From the NCBI GenBank assembly GCA_030271565.1, contig JARXKR010000017.1:1-20594 (forward strand): a stretch of DNA of 20,594 nt, read 5' to 3'. The DNA comes from Pseudomonadota bacterium (lineage in GTDB: Bacteria; Pseudomonadota; Alphaproteobacteria; Sphingomonadales; Sphingomonadaceae). Each line of letters starts with the position of its first letter. Position 1 is the first letter of the stretch. Positions 1-6,914 of the stretch are shown piece by piece. The notes under the pieces were generated by a model. It did not search any database and had not been told where the DNA came from. It saw only the letters and a list, made by a program, of their open reading frames with translations. A program made the translations under genes and the position numbers.

Positions 1-1070
1 CCGCGCTTCATCTGATCGCGCTCGATCGACTGGAACAGCGCGGTGAAATTGCCCTCGCCAAAGCCCTCGTCCTTCTTGCGCTGGATGAATTCGAAGAACA
101 CCGGGCCGATCTGGGTCTCGCCGAAGATTTGCAGCAATAGCCGGGGATCGCCATCTTGGGTTGAGCCATCGAGCAGGATGCCGCGTTGCTGCAGTTCGGC
201 TGCGGGTTCGCCGTGCCCCGGCAGCCGCTCTTCGAGCATCTCGTAATAGGTTGCGGGAGGCGGCGACATGAATGGGGTGCCGAGCACCTTGAGGCGGTCC
301 CAGGTGGCGATCAGATCGTCGCAGATCAGCGCGATGTGCTGGATACCCTCGCCGTTGTAGGCGCGCAGGAATTCCTCGATCTGCCCGCCGCCGGCTTTTC
401 CTTCCTCGTTCAAGGGAATGCGGATTTTGCCGTCGGGCGCGGTCATCGCCTTGCTGGTCAGCCCGGTATATTCGCCCTTGATGTCGAAATAGCGGATTTC
501 GCGGAAACCCGCGATGCGCTCGTAGAACGAGGCCCAATGCGCCATGCGCCCGCCATAGACGTTGTGGGTCAGGTGATCGATCAGCTTGAGCCCGGCGCCT
601 TCCGGATGGTGATCGGCGCCCGGCTCATAGATGAAATCGATGTCGTAGATCGACAGGTCGCCGAACGCCCCGCCTTCGTAACGATCGATCAGGTAGATGA
701 TCGAGCCGCCGATCCCGCGGATCGCGGGCAGGTGCAGTTCCATCGGCCCGGTCTTGACCTCGACCGGCTCGGCCCCGCGCGCCAGCGCTTCGGCATAGGC
801 CTTTGCCGCGTCCTTGACCCGCCAGCCCATCCCGCAGGCCGAGGCACCGTGTTCGGCCGCAAAATATGCCGCCGGGCTGCGCGGTTCGTAATTGGCGATC
901 AGGTTGATCCCGCCCTGCCGCCACAGCTGGACGTCTTTCGAGCGGTGACTGGCGATCTGGCTGAACCCCATGGCAGCGAACACCGGTTCGAGCAGGCCTT
1001 TTTCGGACGCCGAGAATTCGACGAATTCGAACCCGTCGAGGCCCAGCGGATTTTCGAACAGGTCGGCCAT
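1..1070 (-). CDS. hppD: 4-hydroxyphenylpyruvate dioxygenase (3' end cut by window edge)
   Basis: Converts 4-hydroxyphenylpyruvate to homogentisate, the second step of tyrosine catabolism, with a non-haem Fe(II) centre in the cytoplasm. The reverse frame from the ATG at 1070 gives 356 codons and runs off the window. The iron-binding triad is visible as His166 (in DHLTHNV), His245 (in GIQHIAL) and Glu327 (in FFEFIQ). This matches the Pseudomonas enzyme's 161/240/322 with a constant offset of five. The last visible residues (SIERDQMKRG) are the usual C-terminal end of bacterial HPPD, so probably only about two codons and the stop are missing. A GGAG ribosome-binding site lies 8 nt before the ATG. 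No other homogentisate-pathway gene is in the window. A candidate operator sits just upstream (1095-1108). Identity is near certain. Confidence 0.97.
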   Translation of the reverse strand, partial: MADLFENPLGLDGFEFVEFSASEKGLLEPVFAAMGFSQIASHRSKDVQLWRQGGINLIANYEPRSPAAYFAAEHGASACGMGWRVKDAAKAYAEALARGAEPVEVKTGPMELHLPAIRGIGGSIIYLIDRYEGGAFGDLSIYDIDFIYEPGADHHPEGAGLKLIDHLTHNVYGGRMAHWASFYERIAGFREIRYFDIKGEYTGLTSKAMTAPDGKIRIPLNEEGKAGGGQIEEFLRAYNGEGIQHIALICDDLIATWDRLKVLGTPFMSPPPATYYEMLEERLPGHGEPAAELQQRGILLDGSTQDGDPRLLLQIFGETQIGPVFFEFIQRKKDEGFGEGNFTALFQSIERDQMKR

Positions 1071-1094
1071 ATCGGTTGCTCCAGCGCCTGGTTG

Positions 1095-1108
1095 GTTGCA
1101 AATGTAAC
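1095..1108. promoter_or_regulatory. Imperfect palindrome upstream of hppD, candidate operator
   Basis: The 14-mer GTTGCAAATGTAAC is a palindrome if purine/purine and pyrimidine/pyrimidine matches are allowed (GTTRCAWWTGYAAC). It sits 25 nt before the hppD start in an AT-richer patch of the 59-bp gap, where a regulator of tyrosine catabolism could bind. No regulator is encoded nearby, so the role is inferred from position and symmetry only. Confidence 0.3.
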
Positions 1109-1129
1109 TAAATGCGGCGCAGCGCCGAG
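1109..1129 (-). terminator. Weak hairpin after the glycosyltransferase operon
   Basis: Directly after the stop codon of the GT4 gene (minus strand) lies the perfect palindrome CGGCGC-A-GCGCCG at 1115-1127. On the transcribed strand it is followed by CATTTAGTT. The stem is short (5 bp if a 3-nt loop is kept) and the T-tract is interrupted. It could stop transcription before hppD, but read-through is also possible. Confidence 0.4.
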
Positions 1130-2278
1130 TCAAGCTTTGCGCGCGGCGATCAGCTCGCGGTAATGCGCGAACAGGTGCGTAAAATGGTCGCGCATAGTCG
1201 GCACCTGGCCGTGGCTGCGCGGCCAGCCTTGTGCCGCCAATTGGCCGATAGCCGCGGCCATCGCCGCGGGGTCGGCGGCGCGGTACGTCAGCCCGCCCCC
1301 ATCCGCAGCATGATCCGCCGCGCCGCCGCGCTCGGGGACGATCACCGGCACCCTGCTGGCGCGCGCTTCGGCGGCGGCGAGGCAATAGGTCTCAGCCTCG
1401 CAGCCATGAACCAGAGCGTCGGCGCTGGCGACGATCGCGGCGAACTTGCCGCGCTCGCGCAAAGGTTCGAGCAGGCGAATGTGCGGGTCATTGCCGATCG
1501 CCCTGCGGATCCGCGCGTCCTGCCCGCCCGCGCCGAGCAGGACCAGCCCGAGTGGGCGTTCCCGCGATGCCAGCCGCACCGCCTCGATCACCATTGGCCA
1601 GCGCTTCTCGCCCGCGAGCCGCCCCACCCCGAGCAGCAAGCTCGCGCTTTCGGGCAAGGCGCAATCGGCCAACAGCGCGGCCCGCAATGCAGGATCGCGG
1701 TTGGCTGGCGAGAAGACGCCTTCCTCCACCCCCATCGGCTCGAACCGGGTGTGCGCTACCCCGCCAGCTTTCAGCCGCTCGGTCAGTTCGCGGTTGGCGC
1801 AGATCACGCTGTCGAACTCCGCGCCGAGCCCCCGCAGGTGCCGTCCGAACGGCGAGAACAGCGCATCGATCGCCGGGCGCGGCAGCACCGGGCCGAGCCA
1901 GCGATAGGCATAGGCCGACATCGGATCGGCGTGCATCACCAGGGTGCGCGGTACATCCCCGCCCCAGTTCGCCACCCACGACGGACTGCGCCACGGCGAG
2001 CCAACCTCGACCAGGTCGGGCTGCAGTTCATCCAGCGCGGCGTGGAGCGCTGCCTGATCGCCAAAATACCAGTAGTTCCTGTCGACGATCAGCCGCGGGC
2101 TGGGGATCGTCACGATCCGCGCCATGGGTCCGTGCTCGATCACTTCATGCCGGTCACCCGGCGCAAGGATCACGATCTCCGCGCCAAGCTCTGGCCCAAG
2201 CCGCATTTTCTGCTCGACGTAAGTCTTCACCCCGCCGCCATGCGGGGTGTAAAACGCGCAGACGTCGACCAGCCGCAC
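1130..2278 (-). CDS. GT4-family (GT-B fold) glycosyltransferase
   Basis: 382 aa, cytoplasmic or membrane-peripheral, transferring a sugar from a nucleotide donor to an unknown acceptor. N-terminal Rossmann half begins with a GGGVKTY loop (residues 14-20). The C-terminal donor-binding half has GVGRLAGEKRW (217-227) and the E-x7-E motif of retaining GT4 enzymes at Glu296/Glu304. The start is a GTG at 2278 that immediately follows the TAG of the DUF2141 gene (TAG-GTG, no gap) with no recognisable ribosome-binding site, so it is probably translated by coupling. It is the last gene of a three-gene operon beginning near 3717. Context suggests glycolipid or envelope polysaccharide synthesis, but donor and acceptor cannot be read from the sequence. 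Confidence 0.88.
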   Translation of the reverse strand: MRLVDVCAFYTPHGGGVKTYVEQKMRLGPELGAEIVILAPGDRHEVIEHGPMARIVTIPSPRLIVDRNYWYFGDQAALHAALDELQPDLVEVGSPWRSPSWVANWGGDVPRTLVMHADPMSAYAYRWLGPVLPRPAIDALFSPFGRHLRGLGAEFDSVICANRELTERLKAGGVAHTRFEPMGVEEGVFSPANRDPALRAALLADCALPESASLLLGVGRLAGEKRWPMVIEAVRLASRERPLGLVLLGAGGQDARIRRAIGNDPHIRLLEPLRERGKFAAIVASADALVHGCEAETYCLAAAEARASRVPVIVPERGGAADHAADGGGLTYRAADPAAMAAAIGQLAAQGWPRSHGQVPTMRDHFTHLFAHYRELIAARKA

Positions 2279-2806
2279 CTAGTTGGATTTCAGTGGCGCA
2301 ACGCCCAGTCCGCTTTTGTAATTCATCACGACGGAGATCTTCGAAACTCCACTGCTGTTGACGATCACGCGAGAGGAACTCGCCTTAGGCTTCGACCAGC
2401 CAAGGTGCGGGTTGGCGGAAAAGCCGATCCCGTCGACCTTCCACTGAAACCGCCGGTCCATGTTGCGATCGTGCAGCACCGAGACGGCATAGGTCCCCGG
2501 CCCCGGAAGGCGGACGCACAGCACCACCGGCCCCGATTGCGGGGTGGGCACCTCGACCCGGCGGAAAGTCTTGCCCGCGGCGACCAGCACGTTGTCGTCG
2601 GCGAGGAAATCCTGATCGTTGCCGGGATAGACCTCCAGCTTCATATTGCCGGTGCGGTCCTTCATCCCGGTCGCTTCGACCAGCAGCGCCGGGCCGCTCT
2701 CACCGGGGCGGCAGCGCCCTTCGTTCTTGCCCAGATCGGGCGACGATTTGAGCGCGGGTCCCGCCGCCAGCAGCAGCAACACCAGGGTCAAAACCAGGGG
2801 CTTCAT
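2279..2806 (-). CDS. DUF2141 domain secreted protein
   Basis: 175 aa. It starts with a short hydrophobic signal sequence (MKPLVLTLVLLLLAAGPA, cleavage around residue 18), so it is probably periplasmic. The rest is a beta-rich DUF2141 domain, recognised by GTYAVSVLHDRNMDRRF (about 104-120) and the later GIGFSANP segment. The family has no assigned function. A GGAG ribosome-binding site lies 8 nt before the ATG. That ATG overlaps the stop of the upstream membrane-protein gene in an ATGA junction, and its own TAG abuts the next GTG, so all three genes are translationally coupled. A periplasmic protein locked between a membrane protein and a cytoplasmic glycosyltransferase suggests a role in moving or receiving the glycan; that is inference. 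Confidence 0.85.
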   Translation of the reverse strand: MKPLVLTLVLLLLAAGPALKSSPDLGKNEGRCRPGESGPALLVEATGMKDRTGNMKLEVYPGNDQDFLADDNVLVAAGKTFRRVEVPTPQSGPVVLCVRLPGPGTYAVSVLHDRNMDRRFQWKVDGIGFSANPHLGWSKPKASSSRVIVNSSGVSKISVVMNYKSGLGVAPLKSN

Positions 2807-3717
2807 TGCACTTTCTCCGCATCGAACAGGCCCGCGAGCCCGAAAATCATGCCCATCGCCAGATGGGTTCCCAACAGTAACAAAGTCATCAAGGCCATCA
2901 AGTCGGCAACCTGTGTGTCACGCCCGAGCAGGAATACGACAATCCCGGCAAAGACCACATCCTTGTTGGGCAGCAGGGGCAACCTTGAAATAAGCATCCG
3001 CAGCGTTGCCAGAACAATCCACAGCGTTACCGGCACCTCCGCCAAAACCAGATGCCACATCATTGCCGAACCGACGAGCGCCACCGCAATCCGGGCGACA
3101 TGGACCCCAGCGATAAAATACAGATCGTGTTTCGCCAGGCTGAACAGCTTGCGCCGGAACAACAGAATTCCGCATGAGGTCACCAGTACGACGCCGAGCG
3201 AAATGTAGGCATCGCGGGTCGCGACCCCAAGCTGCCCCGACGAAACGAACGGCCAGGCAATCACCAGCAGGATCAGTGTGACTGCGTTGCCGGTCAGCGC
3301 CGAGAGGATGGCCACGTCCTTGATCGCGCCGAACGGCGCCTCGACCCGCGCCAGCCGCGAGCGCGCCCAGCCATAGAACTGCGCATCGCCGAGATAGCCG
3401 AGTAGCAGATCGTTGGTCACCATCTTGCGGATCAATGCCCCGAAGCCCGAGGGGGGCAGCCGCCACAACCGGTGAAAGATCAGCCAATCTCCCCATGGGC
3501 TGGCCAGATAGGTCACCGCGAACATTACCCAGAACAGCGGCGAAGACGGGACCATGGCGAGCAGCGGGCCGAACCGGAACAACCGGACCTGCCAGATCAC
3601 CACCCCGATCACCGCCAGCGAGACGAGCACGCTGAACAGTCCGGCGAGCCGCCGCGTGCGCTGGCTTCCAAGCGTGCCCGGCTCTGCCTGTGCAGCCAGC
3701 TGGCTGTTTTCCGTCAT
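2803..3717 (-). CDS. Polytopic membrane protein, possibly LPG-synthase-TM/flippase-like
   Basis: 304 aa from the ATG at 3717 (a GTG at 3732 would add five residues; neither has a well-spaced ribosome-binding site). A short hydrophilic N-terminus is followed by seven or eight hydrophobic segments at roughly 24-43, 58-81, 136-158, 171-188, 198-225, 231-264 and 271-297. A basic loop with RLPLLPNKD lies near 245-252. The pattern resembles the transmembrane part of lysylphosphatidylglycerol synthase/UPF0104-type proteins, several of which act in lipid-linked glycan pathways, but I see no diagnostic motif and no catalytic C-terminal domain. First gene of the coupled operon with DUF2141 and GT4; it diverges from the GT2 gene across a gap of about 110 bp. 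Confidence 0.8.
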   Translation of the reverse strand: MTENSQLAAQAEPGTLGSQRTRRLAGLFSVLVSLAVIGVVIWQVRLFRFGPLLAMVPSSPLFWVMFAVTYLASPWGDWLIFHRLWRLPPSGFGALIRKMVTNDLLLGYLGDAQFYGWARSRLARVEAPFGAIKDVAILSALTGNAVTLILLVIAWPFVSSGQLGVATRDAYISLGVVLVTSCGILLFRRKLFSLAKHDLYFIAGVHVARIAVALVGSAMMWHLVLAEVPVTLWIVLATLRMLISRLPLLPNKDVVFAGIVVFLLGRDTQVADLMALMTLLLLGTHLAMGMIFGLAGLFDAEKVQ

Positions 3718-3758
3718 GATCCTGGACAGCACCTTCCCGCCATTCGCCCGCGCTGACT

Positions 3759-3778
3759 AGCCGCACCGCGCTGCGGCT
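3759..3778. promoter_or_regulatory. Inverted repeat in the divergent promoter gap
   Basis: AGCCGCA-CCGCGC-TGCGGCT is a perfect 7-bp inverted repeat with a 6-nt spacer. It sits midway between the divergent membrane-protein operon and the GT2 gene and could be a shared operator or an RNA hairpin in the GT2 leader. There is no other evidence for its role. Confidence 0.3.
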
Positions 3779-3827
3779 GGCAAGAAAGCATTGGACATCG
3801 CTTTGGCCCAACCACAAAGGCGCGAGG

Positions 3828-4640
3828 ATGATCGAGCCGGCTATCACCCTGGTCTTGCCCTATTACAACGAAGTGGGGTTCATCGAGCGGACGCTGGAGA
3901 GCCTCGCCCACCAGACCCGGCGCGATTTCAGGCTGATCCTGGTCAACAACGCTTCGACCGATGAAAGCGAGGCTGTGTGCCGTGCGCTCACCTCAAGTTG
4001 GGCACCCGGGTCGGTCGAACATCGCCTCGAAGCGGTCCCCGGCAAGATCCACGCGCTGATCGGCGGGATCGTGCTGGTTGACACCCCGCTGTTCGCGACG
4101 CTCGATGCGGACACGATCTACCCGCCGGACTATGTCGCCACGACCATCGCGCTGTTTGCGGCAAATCCAGCGGCCGCCATGGTCATGGCCATCGACATCT
4201 ATGGCGATACCGACGCTCGGGCGCAGCGCGTGCGACGCTGGGCTGTGTGGGGGCTGTCGCGGCTGTTCCCGCGCAAATGCCATACCGGCGCCTACGGCCA
4301 GGCGTTCCGCACCGAGGCGTTCCGGCGGGCGGGCGGATATGACGAGCGAATCTGGGACTTCGTGCTCGAGGATCACGAAATCGTCCACCGGGTCGGCAGG
4401 TTCGGCGGCCTGGTCTATGCGCCCGGCCACTTCTGTTGGCCCTCGACCCGCCGCGCAGATCGCACCTCGGTCACCTGGACGCGGTCTGAAAGCCTGCTTT
4501 ACGCGCTGCTGCCGAACCGCTGGATGGACCGCTATTTCTACCAGTTCCTTGCCGGAAGGTTTCGCGCGCGCGGGCTCGCCAATCGCAACCTGCGCCAGAA
4601 GAACTGGCAGGTTCAGGACGCGGCGAGCAAATCCGCATAG
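3828..4640 (+). CDS. GT2-family (GT-A fold) glycosyltransferase
   Basis: 270 aa, probably cytoplasmic-face. The N-terminus VLPYYNEVGFIERTLESL (about 9-26) and VNNASTD (39-45) are the nucleotide-binding signature of GT2. The metal-binding DxD is DAD at 93-95, and the acceptor-side ED is at 181-182 in VLEDHE. No transmembrane segments are evident; the C-terminus is basic and aromatic. The ATG at 3828 is preceded by AAAGG about 7 nt upstream. It diverges from the membrane-protein/DUF2141/GT4 operon and its last 28 nt overlap the 3' end of the convergent deacetylase-like gene, so it belongs to the same locus. Substrates are unknown. Confidence 0.88.
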   Translation: MIEPAITLVLPYYNEVGFIERTLESLAHQTRRDFRLILVNNASTDESEAVCRALTSSWAPGSVEHRLEAVPGKIHALIGGIVLVDTPLFATLDADTIYPPDYVATTIALFAANPAAAMVMAIDIYGDTDARAQRVRRWAVWGLSRLFPRKCHTGAYGQAFRTEAFRRAGGYDERIWDFVLEDHEIVHRVGRFGGLVYAPGHFCWPSTRRADRTSVTWTRSESLLYALLPNRWMDRYFYQFLAGRFRARGLANRNLRQKNWQVQDAASKSA

Positions 4641-5353
4641 CGCCCCGCCGGACGGCGTGCGGCAAAGGATTTGAACGTGGCGGCAATGCTGCCGAGCAGC
4701 GCTGGAACGGTAACATCGCCGGGATGCACCGCAGCGCGCACCACTGGCTGAGCGTGCAGCGCCTGCCGCGCGAGCCCGGCAAAGAACCGCGACGAGATCT
4801 GGCGTGCCTTTGACCGGCTCGCCCAAGTGATTACCGGGCCCTTGGCGAGCACCTTGCCGCTGGCCGGTTGCCACACCCGCATGTGGTCTTCGGCGAGTGC
4901 AAAGTCGCTGGCTGCCAAGGCCGCGCGCGCACCCTCGCCATAGAGCCACGCCGGGGCGATGAAGCCCGATACCGGGCGGCCGATCGCGTCCTCGATCAGG
5001 GCTTTGCCGTCGGCCATCCGCTGCGCCGCGACCGCGCAGCTGAGCCCGAGGAACTCGCCCTCGCCCGCGGTCATGTGCCTGGCCTTGAACGCCGCCGCGC
5101 CCGAATGCTCGGCCAAGTCCTTGTGATACCAGCCGTGGACGAACATCTCCACGCCCTGATCGGCCCAGTCGCGCAAGCGGCGTTGAAACGCTGCAGCCTG
5201 TACGAGGGGAGCTTCGCCCCAGTGATCGGGGACGACCAGCATCGCGTAGTTCGGCCCGCCGAGTATCCCGTCAAGCAGCTCAGCCAGCTGGTCCACCTCG
5301 CGCTCGAAACGCGGGCCGACATCGTGGATCGAGGCGAGCAGCAATTTGGACAT
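4613..5353 (-). CDS. DUF2334 polysaccharide-deacetylase-like protein
   Basis: 246 aa from the ATG at 5353 (a TTG lies one codon upstream). It has the metal-site pattern of the NodB/DUF2334 fold: His10-Asp11 in SIHDVGPRF, the HGWYH pair His73/His77, and HPGD at 210-213. No signal peptide is visible, so it is either cytoplasmic or exported by other means. Members of this fold remove acyl groups from sugars; this one's substrate is unknown. Its 3' end overlaps that of the GT2 gene by 28 nt in a tail-to-tail arrangement. This supports a shared role in modifying the same glycan and also allows antisense effects between the two transcripts. Confidence 0.85.
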   Translation of the reverse strand: MSKLLLASIHDVGPRFEREVDQLAELLDGILGGPNYAMLVVPDHWGEAPLVQAAAFQRRLRDWADQGVEMFVHGWYHKDLAEHSGAAAFKARHMTAGEGEFLGLSCAVAAQRMADGKALIEDAIGRPVSGFIAPAWLYGEGARAALAASDFALAEDHMRVWQPASGKVLAKGPVITWASRSKARQISSRFFAGLARQALHAQPVVRAAVHPGDVTVPALLGSIAATFKSFAARRPAGRYADLLAAS

Positions 5354-5377
5354 CAAATGGCCCGTTAGCCCAACCTT

Positions 5378-5400
5378 CTCGTCATTGCGAGCAATGGCGA
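5378..5400. repeat. Short REP-like palindrome remnant
   Basis: Between the aguA stop and the deacetylase start lies CGTCATTGCGAGCAATGG, in which CATTGC-GA-GCAATG (5383-5396) is a perfect 6-2-6 inverted repeat. It resembles the core of the CGTCATTGCGAGC intergenic palindrome that I recall as common in alphaproteobacterial genomes, but is too short to be a full copy. Confidence 0.3.
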
Positions 5401-5415
5401 ACTTCCTGAGATTGC

Positions 5416-6405
5416 CTAGAGCATGGGCATTTGCTGGCTCGCGCAGTGGAAACTGCCGCCGCCGCCGAGCACCGCATCGGCCATCAGCCCGATTACCTCG
5501 CGGTCCGAAAACAGTTCGGCGATTGCCGCGACCCCGTCGGCGTCGTGGATGCTGCCATAGATCGGCACCACCACTAGCTGGGTGGTGACCGCGAAATTCA
5601 TGTAACTCGCCGGCTCGATCATGCCGCCCGTCTCGATCCGCCCCGGCGACGGAACTTCGCGCACTGTCACCCCGAAGGCCTCGGCGCGGGCCTTGGCCTC
5701 GGCATAGATCGCGGCGTTGGGATCGTCCGCGCCTATTGCGCGCGGCAGCGCCAGCACCCCCGGCGCAACGAACCGCGCGAGGTTGTCGACATGCCCGTCG
5801 GTGTGGTCATTGATCAGTCCGTCACCGAGCCACAGCACCCGGTCAAACCCGAGATCGCGGTGCAGCCGCGCTTCGATATCCGCTTGGCTCAAGCCTGGGT
5901 TGCGGTTGGGGTTAAGCAGGCATTGCGCGGTGGTGACGACCAGCCCGGTGCCATCAGTATCGATCGCCCCGCCTTCGAGCACCCAGTCCGCCGTCTCGAC
6001 CGGCAATCCGGCATCGCGCGCCAGTTCCGCGCCGATCTGCTGGTCTCCCTCCATCAGGTACTTTCCGCCCCAGCCGTTGAAGCCGAACCGCTTGGCCACC
6101 AGCGAGCCGCCGCGCTGCACCACCAGCGGCCCGGTATCGCGCAGCCACACGTCGCCATAGCGTCGTAGTTCGAGCCGCACCTTGCCACTGCACAGCGCCT
6201 TCGCCCGGACGCGCGAAGCCTCATCGCGGACCAGCAGGCGCACCTCTTGACCGCTTTCCGCAACGGCAGAGGCAAACGCCGCAAACTGCTCCTGCGCGCG
6301 AGTCAGATAGCCCGGCCACTCCTCGGTAAGGTGCGGGAAGCCGACCCACAACCATTGCTGCGGATGCCATTCGGGGGGGAAATGGAAGTTCTTTGACAAT
6401 TTCAA
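5416..6405 (-). CDS. aguA: Agmatine deiminase
   Basis: Hydrolyses agmatine to N-carbamoylputrescine and ammonia in putrescine formation from arginine. 329 aa, a typical length. Family landmarks: FPPEWHPQQ (9-17) at the N-terminus, WLRDTGP (87-93), LEGGAID (143-149), DHTDGHVDN (200-208, catalytic His205), and GGGGSFHCASQQMP with nucleophile Cys321. The start is a TTG at 6405: an in-frame TAG lies four codons upstream, and TAGGAA is correctly spaced (7 nt) from the TTG. N-carbamoylputrescine amidase (aguB), often adjacent, is not in the window. The 5' end overlaps the promoter of the divergent toxin-antitoxin operon, so the two units may affect each other. Confidence 0.95.
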   Translation of the reverse strand: MKLSKNFHFPPEWHPQQWLWVGFPHLTEEWPGYLTRAQEQFAAFASAVAESGQEVRLLVRDEASRVRAKALCSGKVRLELRRYGDVWLRDTGPLVVQRGGSLVAKRFGFNGWGGKYLMEGDQQIGAELARDAGLPVETADWVLEGGAIDTDGTGLVVTTAQCLLNPNRNPGLSQADIEARLHRDLGFDRVLWLGDGLINDHTDGHVDNLARFVAPGVLALPRAIGADDPNAAIYAEAKARAEAFGVTVREVPSPGRIETGGMIEPASYMNFAVTTQLVVVPIYGSIHDADGVAAIAELFSDREVIGLMADAVLGGGGSFHCASQQMPML

Positions 6406-6428
6406 AAATAGTTCCTAGACATAGTTCC
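6393..6428 (+). promoter_or_regulatory. Candidate promoter and repeat operator of the toxin-antitoxin operon
   Basis: A perfect TTGACA (6393-6398) is followed 17 nt later by TAGACA (6416-6421), a weak -10. Two copies of ATAGTTCC (6408-6415 and 6421-6428, 13 bp apart) bracket the -10. That geometry suits autorepression by the antitoxin. The -35 lies inside the first codons of aguA on the other strand, and the first repeat covers the aguA ribosome-binding site. Promoter and operator roles are inferred. Confidence 0.5.
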
Positions 6429-6434
6429 AAATCA

Positions 6435-6441
6435 AAGGAGG
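6435..6441 (+). promoter_or_regulatory. Strong ribosome-binding site of the antitoxin gene
   Basis: AAGGAGG lies 5 nt before the ATG at 6447. It fixes that ATG as the start and argues against the in-frame TTG at 6393, which would lie within the presumed promoter. Few other genes in the window have a site this close to consensus. Confidence 0.85.
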
Positions 6442-6446
6442 TTTTG

Positions 6447-6914
6447 ATGGGTATTTACGAGCCCTTGGCGCGCCATCTCGGCGCTTTGGATCAAGATAGC
6501 TGGACGACAACCTTTGAACAGATCGAATCGAAGCTTGGATTCGGGCTGCCTCCCAGTGCACGAAAGTATCGGCAATGGTGGTCCAATGAACGCGGTAAGG
6601 GGCACAGTCAGAAGGAGGGGTGGCAGTCGGTCGGTTGGGTTACGGCCGAAGTGGATCTTGCTGCAGAAAAAATCCGGTTCGCGCGGAAGGGCGGATTAGG
6701 CAATCTTGGTGCGTCAGGCCAGGACGCGCAGAGCGCCGCACTTGCCGAGCTCTGGCACAAGGCCAGTGTGTTGAGCGGCATATTTGACCGCGCCGAACTC
6801 GAAAGAGCGGCAGTCGAAACCTTCATACGACGAACTGCGATCAGGGAATTGATCGCTATGGGCGGAACAATGCCCGATTTTGAGCCGGCCCCGCGCGAGC
6901 GCCCATTCGCGTGA
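6447..6914 (+). CDS. vapB: Composite antitoxin: DUF7662-like domain fused to VapB helices and tail
   Basis: 155 aa. Residues 3-80 (YEPLARHL, TTFEQIE, LPPSARKYRQWWSN, W59, GW at 63-64, IRFAR) match the small domain I know as DUF7662. Residues about 98-155 match VapB: two helices (ELWHKASVLSGIFDRAEL; AAVETFIRRTAIREL) and the toxin-binding tail MGGTMPDFEPAPRER. The short beta-strand that normally opens a VapB ribbon-helix-helix is not evident, so the N-terminal domain may take over DNA binding or another sensing role. The stop overlaps the vapC start in a GTGA junction. Third-codon positions look less GC-rich than in neighbouring genes, suggesting horizontal acquisition. The antitoxin role follows from the tail and the partner gene; the fusion's function is unknown. 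Confidence 0.8.
   Translation: MGIYEPLARHLGALDQDSWTTTFEQIESKLGFGLPPSARKYRQWWSNERGKGHSQKEGWQSVGWVTAEVDLAAEKIRFARKGGLGNLGASGQDAQSAALAELWHKASVLSGIFDRAELERAAVETFIRRTAIRELIAMGGTMPDFEPAPRERPFA

Noticed and set aside
1112..3208. A 698-codon open frame on the plus strand, opposite the GT4 and DUF2141 genes
   Set aside because: It crosses several coupled genes on the other strand that have clear family motifs. Its own product is rich in Arg, His, Pro and Gln with no motif, as expected for the antisense of GC-rich coding DNA.
6371..6430. Possible frameshift at the seven-base C/G run near the aguA 5' end, since an ATG at 6430 opens another frame
   Set aside because: The TTG frame runs straight into the FPPEWHPQQ family motif, has a well-spaced TAGGAA site and an in-frame stop just upstream. 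No shift is needed.
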